NCBI GenBank assembly: GCA_021604865.1
Contig: BQJU01000007.1
Location: 1 to 64,000 of the forward strand
Length of the DNA stretch: 64,000 bases
Origin: Saprospiraceae bacterium
GTDB lineage: Bacteria; Bacteroidota; Bacteroidia; Chitinophagales; Saprospiraceae
Direction: 5' to 3'
Position 1 is the first letter of the stretch. The number at the start of each line of letters is the position of its first letter. Under the pieces are notes generated by a model. It was given only the letters and a program-made list of their open reading frames with translations, was not told the origin of the DNA and did not search any database. A program made the position numbers and the translations under genes. Below are positions 53,382 through 61,180 of the stretch, in pieces.

Positions 53382-55223
53382 TCATTTCAAAATAGACTTC
53401 ACTACCCGCTCACTATCAATCAATACATCTCTAAACAAAATCTTATATGGAAACTCTTTTAGGTCTGATTCCAGAAAGGCATTATAGATATCGATCAATG
53501 CTTTAGAGGTAATCAAAGACAAATTCAGTTCGTAATCCAACCCACATTCATTAATAAAATCATCTGAAAAGGAGGGCGCAACGATGAAAGTTTTTGATAC
53601 TTTAAATCCACATTTTCCAACCAGATCTTTATAGGATTTCACTTGCCTTGATGCTGAGCTATATGAGTTAAATTTTCTGTCTTTCTTGGTTTTGCATTCC
53701 ACGATAATCAGTTCTTCATCATCGAGTCTAAGCAGGATATCGATTTGGTCTTTTGCGGTATTGATTTTTTTCCTCAATGGTTCATCGACCTTAAGGCCCA
53801 TTTTTTGGAAAATCAGTTTAGTTAAAGCTTCATACTGAGCCCCCAAGTCTGCTTCTTTGATTTCTAGGTTATTGGCTTTCAACTCATTAAGGTCTCGATT
53901 TGAAATATTGATATAGTTCTCCAAAAACAAATTTTGGGTATCTTTATATTGTTTCAGAATGTTTTGGATTTCATTTCCTCTTATGGAAACTCCTTTTTTT
54001 GCACAGAAGTCCTTAATTTGATCATTTTCTAGAGTGTACAAAATATCGATTGGTTTCAAATTGTGCATGAGTAACACCTTTGCAGTTAATTCTATATTAT
54101 CCTGCAGTTCAAATGCCGACCTGATGAGTTTTGCAAACCCTTTGACTTCACTGTGAAGGTCAATCAATAATTTTTCATATCCGTGTACTGAAGTACTAAT
54201 ATTTTCCTCTTGATCTTTTTCATTAAAATAGGCGATTAAATTCTCAAATTTATCCTCAAGTGAAGCCCCTTTAATGTGATCTTCAATCCTCAATTTCTTT
54301 TCTATCAGGTCAGTTAAAACGGCTTTTTTCTCCGTTTTACTAGTTTCCTCTCTGTGAATACCATATAGCATCACTTTGGTAAAACCAGTTCCTTCATTGA
54401 TGATTTCTTTAATTTTTTGGCTGGTATCCAGATTCCGATCTATGTTATGTTTTTTAGCAATTAGATTAATTTGGCTGTCTTTGAGTTGCTTTAAGACTCG
54501 TCTAAATACTTTATCAGAAACCTCTCTTCCACGTATAGACCTTAAGGCAATTACGACCTCATCAGGCACATAAATTTGATGATGCTTTTTGGAATACATA
54601 ATGATCCCGACCTTTACAAGGTAATTGATAAGCTCGTCAATTTCGAGTTTCTTTAAAGGGACGACAGAATAATTAATAAGTTTTACTTCTTCATGCGAAA
54701 GGTCTAGACCATTAATCAATGTCGTTAAAATTGATTGCTCGTCAGCTGTAACTTTATTGTCCCGATTGTGTAGCTTATCATTATTAAAAGCTGTTTCAAC
54801 ACAATCTCGATATAGTCTATAATCCCTCGTTCTTAGATCTCCATTATCCGATTCAATAGAGACTTTTATTGCCTTACTTTTCGAAGTGATCTTCCTCATT
54901 TCTTTTTCATAGAGCTTTAGGAGCCATTCTCTGCTCATCAATGAATTTCCATCTCTAATGAGGATATCAATCAATATATCTAATTGAGAAGTCGTGCTAG
55001 CAAACTCTTTGATAATACAGTCCTTATATTCTTCTTCTACCAGGGTAAATACGCTTTCAACACTTAAGTTATCTGCATTTTTTATTTGACCATCAATCTG
55101 ATTGAGAATTTTCTCGATCTTTTTATGATTTTTCGGTTTTTCACTTATAATTTGTTCAACATTCCTTAAAAAATGATTTTTCTCAAATGTATTTACGTAG
55201 TTAAGGATTTCAGATATTTTCAT
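53382..55223 (-). CDS. Uncharacterised protein with C-terminal restriction-endonuclease-like domain
   Basis: 613 aa from ATG 55223, or 636 aa from GTG 55292; the start is unsettled. Residues of the long form from about 481 show a PD-(D/E)xK nuclease pattern: GAQYEALTKLIFQKMG, then KDQIDILLRLDDE (Asp518) and ELIIVECKTKKDR (Glu532, Lys534), followed by VSKTFIVAPSF. The N-terminal 450 residues are helical, Lys/Ile/Asn-rich and unrecognised. The base composition looks more AT-rich than its neighbours, a possible sign of transfer. It may be a stand-alone defence or repair nuclease. TATATTTG on the minus strand (55302-55309) is a candidate -7 element. Confidence 0.7.
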   Translation of the reverse strand: MKISEILNYVNTFEKNHFLRNVEQIISEKPKNHKKIEKILNQIDGQIKNADNLSVESVFTLVEEEYKDCIIKEFASTTSQLDILIDILIRDGNSLMSREWLLKLYEKEMRKITSKSKAIKVSIESDNGDLRTRDYRLYRDCVETAFNNDKLHNRDNKVTADEQSILTTLINGLDLSHEEVKLINYSVVPLKKLEIDELINYLVKVGIIMYSKKHHQIYVPDEVVIALRSIRGREVSDKVFRRVLKQLKDSQINLIAKKHNIDRNLDTSQKIKEIINEGTGFTKVMLYGIHREETSKTEKKAVLTDLIEKKLRIEDHIKGASLEDKFENLIAYFNEKDQEENISTSVHGYEKLLIDLHSEVKGFAKLIRSAFELQDNIELTAKVLLMHNLKPIDILYTLENDQIKDFCAKKGVSIRGNEIQNILKQYKDTQNLFLENYINISNRDLNELKANNLEIKEADLGAQYEALTKLIFQKMGLKVDEPLRKKINTAKDQIDILLRLDDEELIIVECKTKKDRKFNSYSSASRQVKSYKDLVGKCGFKVSKTFIVAPSFSDDFINECGLDYELNLSLITSKALIDIYNAFLESDLKEFPYKILFRDVLIDSERVVKSILK

Positions 55224-55474
55224 AGGGTTCACAGGTTTAATAAAATTAGTTTTCTCAATGGCCACTTTGCTTTCCACAACTTCATTCAACACTGACTAAT
55301 ACAAATATAAAAAAACTTATCTATTAAATGAATCCAATCTTTCTCGAAGCTGGACTACGTCAAAAACAACTAACACACATTCATTTGATAGACTCTTTGG
55401 TTAGTTTCTTGTCTATTAATTCAGAGGCAGTGTCATTAATAAATCGGGCGTCTAGCTTATTAATTATTCATCGT

Positions 55475-56008
55475 TCATTCCCCTAAATACATCACCATAT
55501 ATTCCGCATCCACATAAACCGCTCCCATCTTCAAATCCTTTCGTACCACTGGCCCCTGGTTTTCAAATCCACAGCTCTTATAAAAGCCAGACGCAGAGCC
55601 TCCAACTGCTGAATGCAACACCCAAAGGTGAATTTGTTCCAATCCCTCAAGTTGTTTTACCCGTTCCAATAAACTATAAATAAGTTCTCGCCACACACCT
55701 TGCTTTCGATAAGCCGGATCGGTATACATGGCATGGATCATAGATTTGTGTCTGGCTTTTGATCTTCGATCCCGGCGGAATTTCACAAAACCAATCAATT
55801 GGTCAGATTCCGAAAACGCACCCAGAACAAACCATTCCGGTGCATTGCCCACCGTTTTTAATTCCTGGGCAAAATCAGTGTCGGTTCGATGTTGTTCATC
55901 TTCGTAGCTTTCGCTAAAGGCTAGAGGGGCTTCCTGATAGCTATGCAGCCGAAGGGTACGATAGGCGGAAGCATCCTTTTCTGTTAGCAGTCGGATGTTA
56001 CTCTTCAT
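55475..56008 (-). CDS. GNAT-family N-acetyltransferase
   Basis: 177 aa from ATG 56008; the longer frame to 56137 is inside the NamZ gene. GNAT fold: IRLLTEKDASAYRTLRLHSYQ (first strand and helix), WFVLGAFSESDQLIGFVKFRR, MYTDPAYRKQGVWRELIYSLL (acetyl-CoA loop in the form RKQGVWR) and ASGFYKSCGFENQG. Substrate unknown. Start overlaps the 3' end of the muramidase gene by 11 bp, so both are in one operon; acetylation of a muramic acid or amino compound is conceivable. Confidence 0.85.
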   Translation of the reverse strand: MKSNIRLLTEKDASAYRTLRLHSYQEAPLAFSESYEDEQHRTDTDFAQELKTVGNAPEWFVLGAFSESDQLIGFVKFRRDRRSKARHKSMIHAMYTDPAYRKQGVWRELIYSLLERVKQLEGLEQIHLWVLHSAVGGSASGFYKSCGFENQGPVVRKDLKMGAVYVDAEYMVMYLGE

Positions 56009-57257
56009 ACAACAAATACTTTCCACGGATAGCTCTAAATTCCGCCAATCCGTCCTGCCAGGTTTCCCTGATTTCAGCTTCCGTTTTTCCAGCGATAATT
56101 TGCTTGCGCAATTGGTCACTGCCTGCCAATTTATCAAAAAAGCCGTTTTTAAGGAAAAAGGCCTCTTTATCCGGGAATTCGTGGTAAAAATTGATCAAAT
56201 AAGACAGATTCAAACGGGCTTCCGCACGGATTGAATCAGGAGATAAGCCGGTGAGATCATAGCCCTTACACAGACTACCTTTATGTTTGGGGTGTTTGGC
56301 GCCGGGTTTTGAAAGCGGTAGATACAAATAGGGCGCTTCTTTGAGAGAAGGGTGCCCATAAACCTGAAATTGATTGCTGGTTCCACGGCCTACATTGACA
56401 TCCGTTCCTTCAAAATAACAAATGGATGGATACAAATAAATAGACCGCATATTTGGCAGATTTGGGGAAGGTCTCACGGGTAAACTATAAGGCGTTTGGT
56501 GGTCATAATTTTGGCAGGTAATCACTTTCAGGTCGCATTTCAGCCCATTCTTTAGCCAACCTTCACCATTTACCATTTGGGCATATTCGCCAACCGTCAT
56601 GCCGTGCACTACGGGAATGTGGTGTAAACCGATGAAAGATTCGTAACCCTTTTGCAAAATGGGGCCGTCCACATAATGCCCATTGGGGTTGGGCCGATCC
56701 AGCACCATAAAGGAAAGGTCCTGCTCCGCACATGCTTCCATCACATAAGACATTGTAGAAATATAGGTATAAAAACGAGCGCCCACATCCTGAATATCAA
56801 AAACCACCCAATCTACACCAGCAAGGTCCTCCTTTGAAGGTTTCCTGGAACTTCCATACAGAGAAATCAAAGGTATACCGGTTTCAGGATCAAGGTTATT
56901 TTTGATTTTTTCTCCAGCATCAGCCTCCCCGCGAAAACCGTGCTCGGGAGCGAATATCTTCACGATATTTAATCCTGAAGCAAGCAAAGTATCCACCAGA
57001 TGAATGGAGCCAATCATGGATGTTTGATTGACCAATAGGGCGATCCTCTTGCCTTTTAAAATGCTTGCGTACTCCCCCACCCTGGCAGCACCTACCACAA
57101 CTTCCTTTTCCCCTGGTTGATCTAGGTCAACTTGAGGAGTAATAACCGCCTGTTCGGTTTCGGTACTGGATGTCACCGTAGGCAATTTGGAACCGATGCT
57201 ACAATTCAGTGGTAAAAGGGAAATGATTACAACAAAAATTTTTAACTTCACAACCAT
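55998..57257 (-). CDS. namZ: Exo-N-acetylmuramidase NamZ family (DUF1343, GH171) lipoprotein
   Basis: 419 aa. Lipoprotein signal ending PLNC (Cys19). DUF1343 landmarks: LLVNQTSMIGSIHLVDTL, IFAPEHGFRGEADAGEKI, DWVVFDIQDVGARFYTYI, VLDRPNPNGHYVDGP, SPNLPNMRSIYLYPSICYFEG and VGRGTSNQFQVYG. Members characterised as NamZ release terminal MurNAc from peptidoglycan fragments, feeding cell-wall recycling. Location would be periplasmic, attached to a membrane. A GNAT gene follows, and an exonuclease gene diverges 34 bp upstream. Confidence 0.88.
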   Translation of the reverse strand: MVVKLKIFVVIISLLPLNCSIGSKLPTVTSSTETEQAVITPQVDLDQPGEKEVVVGAARVGEYASILKGKRIALLVNQTSMIGSIHLVDTLLASGLNIVKIFAPEHGFRGEADAGEKIKNNLDPETGIPLISLYGSSRKPSKEDLAGVDWVVFDIQDVGARFYTYISTMSYVMEACAEQDLSFMVLDRPNPNGHYVDGPILQKGYESFIGLHHIPVVHGMTVGEYAQMVNGEGWLKNGLKCDLKVITCQNYDHQTPYSLPVRPSPNLPNMRSIYLYPSICYFEGTDVNVGRGTSNQFQVYGHPSLKEAPYLYLPLSKPGAKHPKHKGSLCKGYDLTGLSPDSIRAEARLNLSYLINFYHEFPDKEAFFLKNGFFDKLAGSDQLRKQIIAGKTEAEIRETWQDGLAEFRAIRGKYLLYEE

Positions 57258-57291
57258 ATTATTTTATTTAAAACAAATCCTTAGTGTTGAA

Positions 57292-58698
57292 ATGAAGGGC
57301 AAGCGCTACGCCATTGTTGACCTTGAAACTACCGGAGGCAGAGCTACCAGGGATAAAATTACAGAAATTGCCATTGTTCTTCATGATGGAGAACAAATAT
57401 TAGATACTTATGAGACTTTGGTCAACCCGGAGACCTACATTCCCTACGGCATTACCCAATTAACGGGCATCACCCAGGAAATGGTACAAAATGCACCAAA
57501 ATTTTACGAGGTAGCCAAAAAAGTGGTAGAAATGACCCAGGGGGCCATCTTTGTAGCGCACAATGTCCGTTTTGATTATGGCTTTCTTCGGGAGGAATTT
57601 GGCCGTTTGGGGTATTCCTTTTCGCGCCGAAATTTATGTACAGTACGTCTAAGCAGGAAGGCTTTTCCTGGTTTAAGCTCCTATAGCCTGGATAGCTTGA
57701 TTCGCTATATGGGTATCGAGGTGAGCGCGCGTCACCGGGCGATGGGTGATGCAATTGCCACCGCGGAATTGTTCCGCCGAATCATGACCAGCCAAGAGAA
57801 TGAAGAAACGGCTATTGATATGGTCAACCTCGGCTTGAAAGAATCCAGGCTCCCAAAAACCTTTAACTTAGAAAAAGTGCACCAGTTGCCGGAAGCTTGT
57901 GGCGTTTATTATTTCCATGATGCCGAAGGCAATGTATTATATGTAGGCAAAAGCATCAATATCAAAAAGCGCATTGCTGAACACTTTGCCGACCAGACGC
58001 GTAAAGCTGCCAGACTCCAGGAACATACTCACGACATTACTTATGAGTTGACAGGTAGTGAACTTGTAGCGCTACTCTTGGAATCTTACGAGATCAAACG
58101 GCTACGCCCGCCTGTAAACCGCGCGCAACGCCGACAATCATTCCCCTATGCCATCCACCGTTTTTATGATGAAGCGGGCTATCTTCATTTTGAGGTGGTA
58201 AAAGTTACAGCCAAGAATCGCAACCAATACCAGATTGTCTCTGAACATCCAAAAATTGGCAATGCCCGAAGTCGTCTGGAAACTATCTTCCGGGAATACG
58301 AACTATGCGCCCGATTCTGTTCGCTACAGTCCGGTACAGGTGCCTGTTTCCACTATCATATCAAACAATGTCACGGTGCCTGCGTCGGCCATGAAAGTCA
58401 TGAATCTTACAACGAAAGGGCCGAACAAGCCACAGAAAGTTTATCTACTGTTTTTGATCACGGTTTTTTTATTCTTGATTATGGCCGTCAGCGGGATGAA
58501 CGGGCCGTTGTGCTTGTTGAAGATGGCCAGTATATCGGTTTTGGCTACATTGATATAGATGACGCCAATAACTCCGATGCCCTGAGGGACGCCATCAAAA
58601 ACTATCCTGGCAATCCAGAGACCAATCGCATTATTCAGCGCTTTTTGAGTCAAAATAACAAGGTAAAAGTGGTGAAGGTGGGAGGAAATAAGCGGTAG
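57292..58698 (+). CDS. DEDDh exonuclease fused to a GIY-YIG (UvrC-N-like) domain
   Basis: 468 aa from ATG 57292; upstream codons overlap the divergent gene. N-terminal DnaQ-like domain: AIVDLETTG (Asp10, Glu12), FVAHNVRFDYGFL (second Asp) and RHRAMGDAIATAELF (His and last Asp). From about residue 195 a GIY-YIG domain: CGVYYFHDAEGNVLYVGKS and the following IKKRIAEHF. A further Cys-rich stretch lies near residues 335-365 (LCARFCSLQSGTGACF, IKQCHGACVGHES), like UvrC/Cho. Probably a DNA-repair nuclease acting without the rest of UvrC. Confidence 0.87.
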   Translation: MKGKRYAIVDLETTGGRATRDKITEIAIVLHDGEQILDTYETLVNPETYIPYGITQLTGITQEMVQNAPKFYEVAKKVVEMTQGAIFVAHNVRFDYGFLREEFGRLGYSFSRRNLCTVRLSRKAFPGLSSYSLDSLIRYMGIEVSARHRAMGDAIATAELFRRIMTSQENEETAIDMVNLGLKESRLPKTFNLEKVHQLPEACGVYYFHDAEGNVLYVGKSINIKKRIAEHFADQTRKAARLQEHTHDITYELTGSELVALLLESYEIKRLRPPVNRAQRRQSFPYAIHRFYDEAGYLHFEVVKVTAKNRNQYQIVSEHPKIGNARSRLETIFREYELCARFCSLQSGTGACFHYHIKQCHGACVGHESHESYNERAEQATESLSTVFDHGFFILDYGRQRDERAVVLVEDGQYIGFGYIDIDDANNSDALRDAIKNYPGNPETNRIIQRFLSQNNKVKVVKVGGNKR

Positions 58699-58819
58699 AG
58701 ATTAGGCGGTTATTTGTTTTTATTGGTTTGGAGGTTATTCCGTTCTGACCTCTGTCAACATCACACTAAAAATATGATTTCTGACAGTCAAGGCCCAACC
58801 GAAGACGCTCTGACAAAAC

Positions 58820-59629
58820 TCACCCTATCAACGCCCTTTCCATCTCCAATTGCACCGTCTTAGCTGCTGCCCGGGCCTTTTCAGCAAAATCTTCACCTTT
58901 ACCGGCATAAATGATGCCTCGGGAGGAATTGACGAGTAGGCCGCCAGTCGCATTCAGACCGTATTGACTCACCGCTGCCAAGTCACCACCTTGCGCACCA
59001 ATGCCGGGGACTAATAAAAAATGTTCAGGAGCAATGCGACGGATTTCGGCAAATCTTTCGGGATGGGTAGCCCCAATGACGTACATTAAATTCTCAGGCG
59101 ATCCCCATTCCTGGGATTTTCGCATCACTTTTTCATAGAGTGGCTCGTCATTTTCTTGAGGGGCCATTTGAAAATCCTGGCTTCCTTTATTGGAAGTGAG
59201 TGCCAAAAGGATAACCCATTTTTCGGGGAATTCCAAAAAAGGTTCTACTGAGTCAATGCCCATATAAGGCGCTACAGTAACCGCGTCAAAATTATAGGTT
59301 TCGAAAAAGGTTTTGGCATACATCCGGGAAGTATTGCCGATATCCCCCCGTTTAGCATCAGCAATAACGAAGTGTTCGGAAGGAATATAGGCTAAGGTTT
59401 TTTCCAATGAGATCCAACCAGGAGGGCCTAAAGATTCATAAAAAGCCAAATTGGGCTTGTAGGCTACACAAAGGTCTTTAGTGGCATCAATGATGGCCTT
59501 ATTGAAGGCAAAAATTGGATCATCAGCTTGTTGTAAATGCACAGGAATCCTGTCGGGAGCAGTATCCAATCCAACACAGAGGTAAGACTTTTTGGTTTGG
59601 ATTTGCTGCCAAAGTTGTTTTCTTGTCAT
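58820..59629 (-). CDS. pyrF: Orotidine 5'-phosphate decarboxylase (type 2)
   Basis: 269 aa. Last step of UMP synthesis. Catalytic motif [10 protein letters not shown] (Asp91, Lys93, Asp96) and the N-terminal [13 protein letters not shown] are clear. [11 protein letters not shown] and [11 protein letters not shown] form the phosphate-binding end. Length near 270 and these motifs place it in the longer type 2 subfamily common in Bacteroidota. It stands alone between an oppositely oriented nuclease gene and the NifU-like gene. Confidence 0.94.
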   Translation of the reverse strand: MTRKQLWQQIQTKKSYLCVGLDTAPDRIPVHLQQADDPIFAFNKAIIDATKDLCVAYKPNLAFYESLGPPGWISLEKTLAYIPSEHFVIADAKRGDIGNTSRMYAKTFFETYNFDAVTVAPYMGIDSVEPFLEFPEKWVILLALTSNKGSQDFQMAPQENDEPLYEKVMRKSQEWGSPENLMYVIGATHPERFAEIRRIAPEHFLLVPGIGAQGGDLAAVSQYGLNATGGLLVNSSRGIIYAGKGEDFAEKARAAAKTVQLEMERALIG

Positions 59630-59664
59630 AGATGAAATAAGCGAGTTTACCCTAAGGAGATTTG

Positions 59665-59925
59665 TTAGTTGTCCAATCCATTAATTGCCTCTACTCCGGT
59701 AATTTCAGGCACCCGTCCTTTGATGGATTGTTCAATGCCAGCACGCATAGTCATTACCGACATATTACAACTTTGACAATTGCCGAGCCATTTGATTTTC
59801 ACGATATGGTCTTCGGTAAGGTCAACGAGTTCTACGTTGCCTCCATCTACAATCAGGTGCGGACGAACATCATTCAGAGCATCCTCAATCCTTTCCAGCA
59901 TTTCTTGTTTTTCAGTCGAAGACAT
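59665..59925 (-). CDS. NifU C-terminal-domain protein (Fe-S cluster scaffold/carrier)
   Basis: 86 aa, consisting only of the NifU C-terminal domain: [20 protein letters not shown] and the cluster-binding CxxC in [15 protein letters not shown] (Cys50, Cys53). It would hold or carry a [4Fe-4S] cluster in the cytoplasm. The mrp gene lies 33 bp upstream on the same strand, so both serve Fe-S assembly. An exact -7 box TATATTTG (59946-59953, minus) suggests its own promoter as well. Confidence 0.9.
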   Translation of the reverse strand: MSSTEKQEMLERIEDALNDVRPHLIVDGGNVELVDLTEDHIVKIKWLGNCQSCNMSVMTMRAGIEQSIKGRVPEITGVEAINGLDN

Positions 59926-59957
59926 GTATCACTATTTTATAAGTACAAATATACGAA

Positions 59958-61055
59958 TTATTGGAGATTTACGTCTACTCTTTGAGTTGGCGCCAACACT
60001 TCATGCCGAACAACGACCTGACGCACCAAATTTTTGGCGATATTCATGAAGGCCTCCGAACTGGGATTATCCTTATCAAGCACTATGGGCTGACCTTGGT
60101 CGCCTCCTTCACGGATACCTTGCACGATGGGTACCTGACCTAATAATACCGATTTGCTGATCTTTGTCAATTTTTTACCCCCACCCTCGCCAAAGAGGAA
60201 ATATTTATTATCAGGCAGTTCTTTTGGTGTAAACCAGGACATATTTTCTACTACCCCCAATATCGGTACATTAACGGAAGGCAACAAGAACATATTCATA
60301 GCCTTAATGGCATCGATGACGGCAACCTCCTGTGGTGTCGTGACCATAACGGCACCCGTAACAGGAACCGTCTGCACCAGACTGAGCTGGATGTCTCCGG
60401 TTCCTGGAGGCAGGTCAATCACCAGATAATCAAGTTGTGGCCAGATACAATCATTGATAAACTGCTTGATGATTCCAGAAAGTCGGGGCCCCCGAAGAAC
60501 CACTGCCTGTTCTGGCTCAATGATAAACCCGATCGACATCACCGAAATACCATGAGCTTCGAGTGGCAATATTTTGGGTTTATTATAATGAGATTGAATT
60601 TTGGGTCGTTGTCCTTGCAGGCCCAGCATCGTTGGGATGGATGGACCGTAGAGATCGGCATCAATCAACCCCACTCTGGCACCCAATTGTTTTAAGCCCA
60701 AAGCCAGATTGACAGCTATCGTCGATTTTCCTACGCCACCCTTTCCAGAAGCTACTGCTATGATATTTTTGACATGCGACAAAACACTCGGAGCCTCTTT
60801 GGATTGGTCGGTGCGCGACATCAAGTGTACATTCACATTGGCATTGGGGTATAATCCCTGAATGGCCCCGATACAAGCGAAGTTGAGTTCCTGTTTGTGT
60901 TCGGTGTTTAGAGAAGATAATTCGATGGTAAAATTGACGTTATTACCTTCGATCACTAAATCACGAACCATGTTCATAGTAATCAAATCCTGGCCAGAAT
61001 TTGGATCATTTACTTTAGCAAGTGCTTTAACTATTTGTGTTTTATCTATTTCCAT
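59958..61055 (-). CDS. Mrp/ApbC-type P-loop ATPase (Fe-S cluster carrier)
   Basis: 365 aa. N-terminal DUF59-like domain (residues 1-85, IVKALAKVNDPNSGQDL). Deviant Walker A IAVASGKGGVGKST (about 100-112), then GLIDADLYGPSIP and YLVIDLPPGTGDI. The CxxC usually found in VENMS-x-CPHC is absent: here the sequence reads VENMSWFTPKELPDNKYFLF. Some Bacteroidota members share this change, as far as I recall. Upstream TACCTTTG (61097-61104, minus) is a good -7 box. Confidence 0.92.
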   Translation of the reverse strand: MEIDKTQIVKALAKVNDPNSGQDLITMNMVRDLVIEGNNVNFTIELSSLNTEHKQELNFACIGAIQGLYPNANVNVHLMSRTDQSKEAPSVLSHVKNIIAVASGKGGVGKSTIAVNLALGLKQLGARVGLIDADLYGPSIPTMLGLQGQRPKIQSHYNKPKILPLEAHGISVMSIGFIIEPEQAVVLRGPRLSGIIKQFINDCIWPQLDYLVIDLPPGTGDIQLSLVQTVPVTGAVMVTTPQEVAVIDAIKAMNMFLLPSVNVPILGVVENMSWFTPKELPDNKYFLFGEGGGKKLTKISKSVLLGQVPIVQGIREGGDQGQPIVLDKDNPSSEAFMNIAKNLVRQVVVRHEVLAPTQRVDVNLQ

Positions 61056-61140
61056 ACCTGTTTTTCCGTACTATGTTAAACAAACAACTTAAACTGCAAA
61101 GGTAAAACAATATTTATGCTTAGACGGTTTTCCCTTTTGT

Positions 61141-61173
61141 TTTGCAATAGATTAAAAAATCGGATTACTTTTG
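61141..61173 (+). promoter_or_regulatory. Promoter of the ribF fusion gene
   Basis: TTTG (61141-61144), 21 bp, TACTTTTG (61166-61173): full consensus match. The ATG lies only 8 bp after the -7 box, so the transcript should have almost no 5' leader. Confidence 0.65.
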
Positions 61174-61180
61174 CACTGTT

